A stretch of 64,000 bases of DNA from Podocnemis expansa. Taxonomy: Eukaryota > Chordata > Testudines > Podocnemididae. Below, in pieces: positions 1 through 9,984 of this stretch (positions within the stretch are counted from its first letter, which is position 1; each line of letters starts with the position of its first letter). Where the stretch lies: assembly GCA_007922195.1 (NCBI GenBank), contig ML682014.1:2218011-2282010 (forward strand), given 5' to 3'. The position numbers and the translations under genes were made by a program. The notes under the pieces are model-generated. The model was not told where the DNA came from. It ran no database searches and saw nothing but the letters and a program-made list of their open reading frames with translations.

Positions 1-640
1 GCTGCAGATCCCGTCCCAGCCCCCCACTTTCCCCAAAGCCACCCCAATGCGGTGCTCTGGCCCCAGCTCCCATCCCGCCCCCTTTCCCCCAACGCACCCC
101 AGTGCAGCGCCCCCGCCCCAGCCCCCCACTTTCCCCAACGCCGGGCTCCGGCGGCCGCCGGCCCGGCCAGGCACCTGCTGGGGACGCGGGGGAAGGAGCC
201 CGCGGCCCCGGGAGGCGGCTGCTCACCGTAGGCAGGGGCGGGGGCGCCCCCCTTCCTGGCCATGGTCCCCCGCCGCCCGGGCCCGGAGCCGCCGCTCTCA
301 GCGCGCCCTTCGTGGCCGCCAGGCCGGCATGGGGAGGCGGCGGCAGCCCGGCGCTGGGCTCCGCTCCCGGCTCCCGCCGCTCGCCCCGTCCGGGCTGCCA
401 GCCGCCACTGCGCCGACTCCGGCGGGCGGGGACGGGGACGGGGACGGGGATGGGGCCGGGGGGCGGCGTGTAACCGGCCGCCTCCAGCCCCGCCCCGCAA
501 TGCAGCTGGCCGGCGGGCAGGGAGCCGGGTGCGGGACGCCCGGCGCGTGTGGCCGGAGCTGTCCTGCCGCCCCGTGCTGACCGCCCGCTGTGTCCCGCCA
601 CCGGTGCCAAAGCCCGGGAAGGAAGGAAGGACGGACCCTG
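1..640. promoter_or_regulatory. CpG island over the first exon of the left-hand gene
   Basis: This stretch is very rich in G+C and CpG, unlike the AT-rich DNA that begins near 660. It surrounds a minus-strand ATG at 263 with a good splice donor at 226-225. No TATA box is evident, as is usual for CpG promoters. Positions 1-140 also hold an imperfect C-rich duplication: the words cagccccccactttcccc recur near 17 and 119. The island probably covers promoter, 5' UTR, exon 1 and the start of intron 1 of a gene read leftwards out of the window. Confidence 0.75.
227..263 (-). CDS. SLC44A5: First coding exon of a choline-transporter-like gene, probably SLC44A5 (partial)
   Basis: On the minus strand an ATG at 263-261 in a good context (GGACCATGG) opens 12 codons reading MARKGGAPAPAY plus the first base of a Gly codon, then a GTGAGC splice donor at 226-221. 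SLC44-family proteins start with a short hydrophilic leader ending in a Tyr-Gly pair before the first membrane segment, and in several members an early intron falls about there. SLC44A5 is the divergent upstream neighbour of ACADM in other amniotes, which agrees with strand and position here. SLC44 proteins are multi-pass membrane proteins linked to choline transport. Only this exon is in the window, so the assignment rests on synteny, the splice donor and the short leader. It could instead be the first exon of another gene. Confidence 0.55.
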
Positions 641-1087
641 GAGAGAGGGTAGCCTTACTGGAATGGCCTTCCAGCACACTGCAACCCCTGTCAGGAAAAA
701 GCCAGACAAAATCCCCTATTTTTAAAACCCCTGCCAAAGGCCATGAAAGTAAAAAGGAGGACAAGTCCTCCTTTGGCCTGGCAGCTGGTGACCCTGTCCA
801 GGAGGGAAGAGGCAGGTGATTGGCTTGCCCAGCAAACAGGCTGGGTACTTTCCCAAGCCTTCTGCTCCATCCTCTTAGGCTATTCAGCAGAATAAAGGAG
901 GGGTCCTCCTGTGGCCCTAAAATTTAGTTATAACATGAGCTTTCATGGGAGAAAATCCCACTTTGTCAGATGCTTCAAGCATCCCGTGAGGGGGGATTTT
1001 CTCCCAGGGAAGCTCATGCATTAAATAAACATGGAGCTTTATTTATCATTCTCCTACTCTGAACGCTTTTTCACAATCAGGTGAAGG
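641..1087. other. Intergenic stretch without a recognised gene
   Basis: The base composition drops to AT-rich here and no exon-like reading frame or splice pair stands out. The only structured element is the palindromic fragment at 928-1020, listed separately. Confidence 0.5.
928..1020. repeat. Palindromic hammerhead-like repeat, short copy A
   Basis: The left half reads catgagctttcatgggag followed by aaaatcccac. After a few bases it is mirrored on the right by ggattttctcccagggaag followed by ctcatgc. These are the two innermost parts of the arms seen in the longer copies at 1502, 5101, 9157, 10855 and 56181. The outer arms are missing and I see no target-site duplication, so it is a fragment or a deletion derivative. 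Confidence 0.6.
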
Positions 1088-1095
1088 GCCTAGGG

Positions 1096-1265
1096 CAGGG
1101 GTCTCAAACATGCGGCCCCTAAAGCTATTTTCTGCAGCCGCCAACACCACTATTGTTACTGATAGTTGCAATATCGTTGAATGAAAAGGTTTCAGTGGTG
1201 CAGCCCTTGGGCTAACGTACTAGTCCTCATGCAGCCCTCATGGTGAATCGAGTTTGAGATGCCTG
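1096..1265. mobile_element. Non-autonomous hAT-like DNA transposon, 170 bp
   Basis: The element begins CAGGGGTCTCAAAC and ends with the imperfect complement GTTTGAGATGCCTG. It is flanked by eight-base direct repeats gcctaggg (1088-1095) and gcctagga (1266-1273), seven of eight identical. Eight-base duplications and CAGGGG-type termini are typical of the hAT superfamily. A second copy of the same 170 bp length lies at 62349-62518. It has no coding capacity, so it is a MITE mobilised in trans. Confidence 0.85.
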
Positions 1266-1501
1266 GCCTAGGACCATCTGAGCCCGTGCTTGAACCCCCA
1301 GCAGAGTGCATTTCCTATCACACCTTCTCCTACAGCAGTGAAATAACACAGCCAAAGGGATCACTTGGTGACAACTGGGAAGGCTTAATCCAGTACTGAG
1401 CTCCATTTTGAAAATCTTTATGGGTCAGTCAACACTGCAGCAAAAGGGCCCTGTATTCAAATCTCAGCCAGTCTTACAGCTCAGGCCACCATTAGGATGA
1501 T

Positions 1502-1837
1502 AAAAAAAAAAAAAAAAAGCAAGGAGTCTTGTGGGACTTAAAGGCTAACATTTATTAATCTCATGAGTTTTTCTGGGAGAAAATCCCACTTCATGAGACA
1601 TTTTGAAGATGGGGAACTTACAGAATGGGATGAATGTAAGATGTAAGACTGGGATGAGTGTAAGACTTACACTCCCTTGCATTTATTTTCAAAGTGGGAT
1701 TTTCTCCCACAAAAGCTCATGTGATTAATAAATCTGTTAGTCTTTAAGTGCCACAAGACTCCTTGCCTTTTTTTTTCTTTTTTTTTTTTTTTTTTTTTTG
1801 CTTTGCTAGACTAACACATCTGCCTCTTTGGAACTTG
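1502..1837. mobile_element. Palindromic hammerhead-like repeat, copy B, with 10 bp target duplication
   Basis: The two halves are imperfect inverted repeats: gcaaggagtcttgtgg then gacttaaaggctaac on the left, and gttagtctttaagtgcc then acaagactccttgcc on the right. The left end is an A-run and the right end reads actaacacatctgcctcttt. The direct repeat TTAGGATGAT occurs exactly at 1492-1501 and 1838-1847, so the insertion boundaries are clear. The right arm keeps the GTGGG/CCCAC stem but has lost the CTGATGA core. No open reading frame spans it. Confidence 0.8.
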
Positions 1838-1847
1838 TTAGGATGAT

Positions 1848-4800
1848 GCTATTGAGATAGTTCAGCAGGATGTTTCTGATCACCTGTCTTCCTCTTACTT
1901 TTGCAATAGCCCTCTATAATTCTTGATAGAGCGTGCCTAGAACGCCAACATATATTAAATCAAGACAGTTAGTATATTAAGTGAAGTCATTTAGCCTTGG
2001 GCAAGGATACTATTCAAAGGGTGACTGACAGTGCCTATATCAATGCTTTTCTGAAAAGCATGATAAGATCCTACAATTAAGGTGCTAATAAGTGCAAAAT
2101 AATCCTACTTATTATACTGATCTGCATAAGAAAACTAAGCAATGGGAGATGTCTGCATGCATTTGCTGAAACAGCAAGTTAAAAACACAAAAAGAAAGCC
2201 ATGATTTTCAGTTGTTTTACCAGCAAGTTGTGAAGTAACAGTTGCAATCCATCATTCCTACACATTTATCCCTGTGACAGAGTCATGTTGCACCAAGCTG
2301 CAGAAATATTTGTTTTCCCTTTGCAATGTTGTTACGGCCAGAATAGTTACTGTTCAACAGGTTTGATAATCTCTGTCTGTTCTGAATCCTAACATTTTAT
2401 ATTGCTGTCAACAATGAGATTTTAGTACCTGTTCTCACTGCAAAGCCACTGCAACTTTGGACAGCAAATAAGATTATTTCTTGGTCAGGTAACATCAACA
2501 GTTCTAAATCTAAATCCCAGCTGCTAAAGTGGCCTGATGTCCAAAACAGAACGAGAATACAACCTAACCTACAGATTCCAGGTTGAGCTTTCTAGGCTAG
2601 CAGTTACAAAACCCATCTATTTACATGAGGAGGCTTTGGGTGGGCCCGAGTTCCCGCCCATCTCCTCCCTCCCCCCATAGGGATTATGTTAATAAATAAA
2701 GGAAACAATGCGTTTGGAACGGAAATTTGTTTATCTCACTATATTAAAAGTGGACAGTTAGGCCTGGTACAAGCCTGCTCATCAGAGTCACGTTTAACAA
2801 CCATCAGTTATTTTTAACTCTGTCACCCCCCAGCTCCTCTTAAAAGGTTGTCTATGTGCCTTTATAAGTAAAACTGAGCAAAATTGGTCTGAATATCCCT
2901 GAGACAATAGACATGGAGCCCTCCAGTTCCATGTGTAGAGTCACTTTTCAGAGCAACCCCACCTTTTGTGATAACACAATGGGTAAAGTTGAAGAAGGGC
3001 TGAACTCCTGCTCCAAGGAATTTGAGTTTATTTTCAGCCAAGGGCAGGTTTCTCTGGCAGTGCAAACACTTGAGGGAGTGGGACTCAAAACATGGAAGGG
3101 ATGTGGGGGGGATTTATCTTCTCTCTTCCTCACTTTGTAAGGATTTATAACTCTGTGTTCTGGAGTAAGATGTTCCCTCAGAGTGACTCTAATTCATCAA
3201 AGTATTTAACTTTGCTGAATCAGAGTGCTTGTCTTCAATAAAACATTAACTCAGGTTCTTACCAAGGAGGCGAAGTAGGTTGAGTCTGTCTAGCTGGCTC
3301 ACTCCCTGTGGCAATGTAGACATACAACCTTGGTGCTACTAGCACTCAAGTGGCAAACACAACCATTCTATAGTAGGGATGCACGGAAATCATACATAGC
3401 AGGCACCTGGTACTTCTCAAGGACGTGGCTGGCTGTCCTGACAGTACCTACTGAACAAATGATTTAAAGCTTACATTTGTTGAGAGCCTGCCAGCTACCA
3501 TAGTTCTCTCCTTCATATCTATTTCTTGTTTTGATTTTTTTCCCACTTTTTTCTCTCTCTCCCTTTCTAAATTAATAGAACAGGTAGCGGGTTGGAGAAT
3601 AGTTGCTGTAATTGTAAGTTTGAGTATAGGGGTATATCAGCTTTTAGCCTTACTGTATAAAACAAAAAGGATTTGAGTGGAAACCAGCTTAAATGGAAGG
3701 CTCCATTTCATCCTAGAGTCTTGCTCCAGTGAGAGTTTAATGATTAAAGAGAAAACCAAGACCCCACCTTACCAGAGGTTCCCCTGAGAGCAAAACTATC
3801 CCCCGTGAAAAGGGATGGGCTGCATTTGGGAGAGGGACTGTGTGAAGGATAGTTCTGTGTGATCCAGGCTAGACAAAATGATCCTGGCTCTCTCCACACT
3901 GCACTGGAGGAGTACTGGATCTCTGAAGAGATGCATTAACCCAGTGAAATGAAACAGTCTCTAAAGAGCAGCACTCCCTCTACTTTACAGTCTTAGGAGG
4001 AAGATTCCCCTCCTGCAGATACATGTTATTCTGACCAGGCGTTTTTCTCAGGGAGCATTACAGCCAGAAGAAATAGAATTTACGGAGTCAGTTCTGTTGA
4101 ACAGTGATACATGTGGGGCACCAGTGTGAGGCCAAGTGATGTCTAGTGAATGGAGAATGAAACCAAAATCTGACACATATGGATGCCAGTCAACATAATT
4201 ATCAGAACCAGGCACTCCCCCTCTGCAGTTTAATTTGTCAACTCTGTCCTGACAAAATACATGCATACTAGACATTCTTTCAGTTAGGATTGTTTTGTTG
4301 TTTATTTAATAAACTGGCAATTTTTATAATTGGGATCCTGTGATTTTTGTCAGAAGAGTGATCCATGAACATATGTAATATTAAAAAAAAAAAAAAAGTT
4401 GTGCTCAGGTGCTGTGTGACTTTGGCCCAGTCACTTCAGCTGGGATTGTCAAAGGGGCTAAGGGATTCTGGCATCCACCCACCATATCAAGTTGTTGAAA
4501 ATCATAGCCTTCACCTTTGTCTTTACATGTCGAGAGAGAGAGAGAGAGCGCAGTCTTTCCAAGACAAGGCTTGTCTCTGACTGGATTTCACAGCACTTAG
4601 CTCAATGGGGCTCAAATCTTTGCTAAGGTTTCTAGACACTACTGTCATACAATTAAAAACAATAATCATCAGCCCAGTATCAACAGCAGCAGCAGCATCT
4701 CATTCTGCCCTAAACAAATGGGCAAAACTCCTTTCTATTTCTAAGGGAACTGCACCCTGGCATCTGGGTGCAGAATTTGCTTCAAAGTGTAAATTATATA

Positions 4801-5087
4801 CAGCCCTTTGTTGCAGCTGCTAAAAATAACCTTATGCGACAAGAAGTTCACTATATAATTATTCTTGAAACTGCATTTTAAACCAACATTCATTTACATT
4901 TTGCTGTTCAGTATGTTGCTTTTATTTATTGCCAATGACAATATTTCTGTTGCTTTATCTATTTAAAATTAAATAACTGTGTGAATATAAATATTTATTA
5001 AAAATCCAGACAGCAGTCTCTTACCACAGCACCCTCTACTGGTGCTTTGTGATTTAAATTTCATATTAATTTGAATTTATACATTAC
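1848..5087. other. Intergenic DNA, no gene recognised
   Basis: Ordinary AT-rich sequence with only short, unsupported reading frames. An A-run at about 4383-4397 is followed by ctgtgtgactttggcccag, which resembles a decayed SINE or L2/L3 fragment, but I cannot place it. A short GA microsatellite is at about 4533-4548. Confidence 0.4.
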
Positions 5088-5100
5088 AAGTATATAAATA

Positions 5101-5321
5101 ACTTCCAAAGGAGCAGCCATGTTAATTTAGTTCAGTAAAACAAACAAGGAGTGTTGTGGCACTTAAAGACTAACAAATTTATTTATTGCATGAGCTTTCA
5201 TGGGAGAAATAAGTTCCCCCATCTTCAAAGCATCTGATGAAGTGGAATTTTCTCCCCCAAACACTCATGCAATAAATAAATTAGTCAATCTTTAAGTACC
5301 ACAGGACTCCTTGTTTGTTTT
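5101..5321. mobile_element. Palindromic hammerhead-like repeat, copy C, with 13 bp target duplication
   Basis: The left end reads aaaggagcagccatgttaat and the right end ccttgtttgtttt, so it lies in the opposite orientation to copies B and E. Inverted arms run from aaggagtgttgtggcact to agtaccacaggactcctt. The direct repeat AAGTATATAAATA is exact at 5088-5100 and 5322-5334. The right arm contains an intact CTGATGA at 5234-5240, but the stem behind it is mutated and the following GAAA has become CAAA. Confidence 0.85.
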
Positions 5322-5334
5322 AAGTATATAAATA

Positions 5335-6858
5335 GTGACTTCTGTGACAGGATAGGACAAACCACAAGTTAGTCTTATTGATGTACAATAATTGTAAAAT
5401 GGAAGTGGCCTTGGTTTTTCTATGATTCAATGCAGATCATCATTCAGCCTTCCAGTGATACCAAAACTGATCCACAAAACTACCATTTCAAATACAAACC
5501 TGATTACTAGTGAACAAAAGTAGTCAGTATGTGATAACTATGCTGTGATAGTCCACGTGAAATGCGTTTGGCAGACAAAGTTCAGTTCTTGGTGGACAGG
5601 GATCTGCACTAAACAATCAATGCTACAGTTGCCGATAATCATTTCCCATGTTGGCAGTGGATATTGCACTTCCCCAGTGGCGCTCAAGGGCAGGGTTGAG
5701 GTACATTTGTGAGAGAGTTTTAGAGAAGTTTGCTCTGCAACCATTATGTAACAGATGACTTCAGTCTCCAGAATTGCAACTATATACTTTTATGAATGCT
5801 AGTTCATGTGGTATTTTTAATCGCATAATTAAAAAAAACCCTACCTTCCACTTCAAAGAATCCTACATAGCACCGTTCCCCTCCTCAGCCCTATCCTCCC
5901 TCATGGCAACTTCTTGTTTCAGCATGGTTGTGTAGTCTCATTCTTAAATCAGGTAATTAAAAAATGGTTTAAAAATAAACTAAACTTTTATTCAGCTTGA
6001 TGCAAAATTAAGAAATGTCTCATTTCTTCAGTCCAAAAGACTGGCCACTGAAAGCATACACAGGTATATAAACATGCTCCCTCTTTCACTACACAATGTT
6101 TTCCACATTACTCAAACATTTAAGTCATAAACCCGAGGATGTTTTCAACAAAGAGTTCTTTTCCAAGGTACTTAGTGTTCTAAATATTAAAGCTTTAAGT
6201 AGTTTTTCCTACCCACACAGCAGCTCTAACCATAAAATATTTTTATTAAGTTACTGTTCCAGCATCTGAGCTACTCTAAATGTTGAATATTTTTGACAAG
6301 TAGGAGCTTTCATTGCAACTAGATAGCTCTGTTAAATATTTTAAATATGGCTCGCCCAGGCAGAAAGGGAATAAGTGCAGCATATTCAAAAGTTTTTTTC
6401 AGTTGTTAAAATGCTCAGTGCAGGACATTTTATAATATTTTTCTCTAAGTTGGATTAGTTCCCACAACATCACTGATGCTTTCTAAACACAGTGACAGGC
6501 AGTATCCCTTCCACAATGAATTATTTTGTTTTCTTTGGGGTTTTCACATCTTTAATCAGCCTGTATTTCACCCACAGATCAAATTAAAACCATGGTTTTC
6601 CAGCTAAACGCCTGTTTCTAAATTTTTTTTTCAGATGCTAGTTTTGAATCTACCACTCACATAACACAGAAGAGAATACATAATATTTTATAGCAGATTA
6701 GGATGGGATAGTCATATCATTAAAGCATGAGGCATTAATACTTTTCCTGGGTCTGCCCTTGACTATAATTGGGCAAAAATTACTACTGACTTACCTGAGA
6801 TTTAATTCCTTAAATTTTATAAAGTGTTTTGAGAGCAACAGTAAGCACATGCTCAAGA
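5335..6858. other. Intergenic DNA, no feature recognised
   Basis: AT-rich sequence with scattered stops in all frames. I see no exon, RNA gene or repeat boundary that I can support. Confidence 0.4.
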
Positions 6859-7222
6859 GGCATGTCTACACGGGAGCCTTATGTTGACTTAAGGACAGTT
6901 AACCTACAGAAGCCACCCCCCGCAGCCACACTGGGCTTTTATTAAGTTGATTTAAGTGCTTTCTTAAGTCAACTTAATAAAACCACCTCTTAAAGTTGAC
7001 TTAATGCTTAAGTCAAACTTATTAAGTTGACTTAGGCCAATGCAGATGGGGAAAGCCCTTAAGTCTACCTAACTGGCCTCCAGGAAGGGTCCTGTGCTGA
7101 ATTCCTCCATTGACCTAACACCTGCCAGTGTGGATGCAGGCAGTCAACCGGAGTTTTCAACCTGGACTCTCTAAGTCAACTTAATAAGGTCAACCTAACA
7201 GAGCCTCCAGTGTAGACATACC
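6859..7222. mobile_element. MITE with GGTATGTCTACAC-type inverted ends
   Basis: The left end GGCATGTCTACAC and the right end GTGTAGACATACC are inverted repeats with one mismatch. Internally, aagtcaacttaataa and ttaagttgacttaa motifs recur in both orientations, so the element can fold on itself. There is no coding capacity. The end type fits a non-autonomous cut-and-paste transposon, perhaps PIF/Harbinger, but I could not define its target duplication. Confidence 0.65.
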
Positions 7223-8699
7223 CAAGGAGCGCACCGTACCATTATATGTCATTAAAGTCTGAGATTTGGGGCTTGATCCTGCATTTTTATATATCCAAAA
7301 TTTCCAGTGAAGAGTCGATGGAAGTTTTGAGTGTGCCAGGAATGCAGGGTGAATCTCTTTAATAGTACGAATTTTTCTATAAATCTAGTAGGAATGCTTT
7401 TAAGTTGGTCTCTATTACTGCCTGTTATTCTCAAAAGTGTGTGCTGGGTATTCAAATAAAGGTATCTCAGCATTTTTCTGAAGTTAGGGCAAGTGACATA
7501 CTGTGTGTGTGCGCATGCTCAGTGTCCTATTGAAAAGATTCTAAGACTTTGAACAATGAGGCTTTGTAATAACAAAGCACAACAATTGGTCATCATTGAA
7601 GTTTTGAAACAAAGCAGTGTTTGAATTATCCCAAAACAAATATCTGAAAATGTTTCTAACTAAATCATGCATACTTTTCACATAGGAAAAAATGCCATGT
7701 AGTTTTTTTCCATAAACTTTCCAAAACACGTCACTTTTGAACTGCGCTCAAGTTAAAGAAAATACTGATTTTGACAAAGTTGCAAGAATCTAAAAACAGC
7801 CATTTAGAATAAAGATTGTCTCTCAGACTTATCTGTAGTTTCTACAGTGGATAGTGCATTCAATAATTAATTTTTTTAATAAAAATTGCATTCTGTAATT
7901 TTATTGAAGGGAAATTACTGTGGTTGTTAGGTTGCCTGATCCTGAAAATTATTCTAGTCTGTAGGTTTAGACTTCAGGATACCAGTGCTACAGAATTATT
8001 TATGTATGTATTTATTGATTTTTGCATTAGAGCCTCTCTAATCTGCATTTTATGACCACACAGAAAAACCAAATGATTCTTACCTTCTTGGTAAAAAATG
8101 TCATAGCAGCTGCTGTAATGAGGTTGATATTGCTAAGAATTAAATAACAAATATACTTCAGTACCTTTACTAGTAATAATAAGAATAATAGAAATACTTA
8201 GCACTTATATAACACATTATGAAATATTAATGTGTATAATTAGGCTTAGACTACAACAGTCAAAATAAATGAACTGAGCATATTTTGCAATGCATTAACC
8301 TTACTTTTTATTGTGTTTACTTACTAATTTAAACAAATTCAGCAATAAAAAAATAGGACTTCTGGTCATTAATAGGAAATAGGATGTTCTATTGTATTAA
8401 AGAAGTGGGTTAAGCAACATATAATCTATACTGCAGAACAGAATTCTTACAAGAGGAATAATAAATAAAATGTACGGCAGGCTTATTAGTGAAGGGGTAG
8501 ACAAGGTGCTCACGCAGAAGAAAAGGACAGCAAGATTGTCTCTCTCATGTGATGACTATGGTAGGTTTTCAAGTTGGAAATGTCCCACCAACACCATGTC
8601 CAAGAGAGATGTAGAAAATTCTCTGCATGTTCATTTCTTATGTGCACTGTTATGTTCATGGCATGCATAAGAAGTTAGAGAAAAACATAAAATACTCTT
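7223..8699. other. Intergenic DNA, no feature recognised
   Basis: AT-rich, with only short unsupported reading frames. No repeat ends or splice-flanked exons were seen. Confidence 0.4.
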
Positions 8700-9013
8700 G
8701 CTGGAAGGGGCTAGAGCTCAAGACTTATGATGAGAAACTGAAGAAACTAGGCTTATTTAGCCTGAAGCATAGAAGATGGGGGGTGGGGATTTGATAGCAA
8801 CCTTCAGCTACTTGTAGGGATGCTCCAAGGAGGATGGAATGGGCTACCTAGGGAAGTGGTGGAATCTTCATCTTTGGAGATATTTAAGGGTTGGTTAGAC
8901 AAAACCCTGGCTGGGATGATTTAGTGAAAGTGATCCTGCTTTTTCTGGCAGGGGGTTGGACAAGATGACCTCATGAGGTCCCTTCTAACCCTATCATTCT
9001 ATGATTCTATGAA
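8700..9013 (+). mobile_element. CR1 LINE, 5'-truncated 3' end
   Basis: The stretch carries typical CR1 3'-end sequence: agactgaagaa-type text near 8740, a run ending ggggttggacaagatgacct, then aggtcccttctaaccctatc. It finishes with the octamer repeat attctatg attctatg that marks the CR1 tail. CR1 is the dominant non-LTR retrotransposon of sauropsids. No reading frame remains. Confidence 0.85.
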
Positions 9014-9156
9014 GGTTGCAAGATAACATTACTTTGATTCTTAGAATCCAAGTAACAACACACTAACCCACAACAAAGAGAGAGAAACCAGACTGCTCCC
9101 TAAGGCAGTGAGGTGTAGCTTATCCCAGCTTGTCCTAGACTGACTCTTTCCAGACT

Positions 9157-9334
9157 CCAAAGGGGTAACTGGGTTAGTTTAATTCAGCAAAACAAAGAGT
9201 CCTGTGGCATTTAAAGACTAAGAAATTTATTTACCACATGCATGTTTGTGGGAGGAAATCCCACTGTCTCCCTCAAACACTCATGTGAGAAATAAATTTG
9301 TTAGTCTTTAAGTGACATTGGGCTCCTTGCTTGT
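9157..9334. mobile_element. Palindromic hammerhead-like repeat, copy D, with 11 bp target duplication
   Basis: It starts ccaaaggggtaactgggtta and ends gggctccttgcttgt, with arms aaagagtcctgtggcattta and taagtgacattgggctcctt facing each other. Flanking direct repeats are ctttccagact (9146-9156) and cttttcagact (9335-9345), ten of eleven identical. The inner hammerhead-like part is shortened and mutated, leaving about 178 bp. Confidence 0.75.
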
Positions 9335-9710
9335 CTTTTCAGACTGACTTTGACTGTATAGTTCTTTTCATAGAGCCCTACACTGCAAGCAGGATCAGGA
9401 AATAACCCAGTCTTTAAGTGATAGCTTGCAATTCCAACACAGTCCTCAGCGCGTCACATGAACAAGCTGGGCCTGTTTCCAGAAGCTTTAAAGTTTGAGC
9501 ATTTCAAGGTCTTGACAGGGCACTGGTGAAGTCTGGCATGGAACACACCACCTGATGCTGTCAAGGAAACCTAAGAAGCAACAGTGAGGAAGCAGTTATT
9601 GCAGGTGTGGAGAGTTTGTGTCCCAGCTTTGAGTTGCCTTTGCCAATTGCTACTGTCCCTCATTGTAGGCTTCTTACCTCTCTCCCAGCTATTGCTGATG
9701 CTTTCTCTTC

Positions 9711-9900
9711 ATAGAAACGTAGGAGTGGAAGTGACCCCAAGAAGATTTCAAATTCACCTACTGCTCTGAGGCAGGCTCAAGTAAACCTATGCCATCCCTA
9801 ACAGATGTTGCTCAGCATGGTCTTTAAAACCTCCAATGATGGGAATTTATAATTTCCCTTGAAAGCCTATTGTCCACAGTGACTTCACCAGCCTTGACTT
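9711..9900 (-). mobile_element. CR1 LINE 3'-end fragment, reversed
   Basis: The sequence from tagaaacgtaggagtggaag through aggcaggctcaagtaaacct to tttaaaacctccaatgatgg matches the reverse complement of the CR1 3' untranslated region, as also seen at 30018. It is diverged and non-coding. Confidence 0.7.
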
Positions 9901-9984
9901 GGCTTTTCTAGACTGTGTGGTTACGTATGAGCAGATCTCTCCTGCTTGTCAGAGCAAGTGCTAAATTTCTTGAGATCTGCTTCA

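Noticed and set aside
47..819. Plus-strand reading frames in the left CpG island
   Set aside because: Pro/Arg/Gly-rich composition artefacts; the minus-strand exon with a good donor explains the island better.
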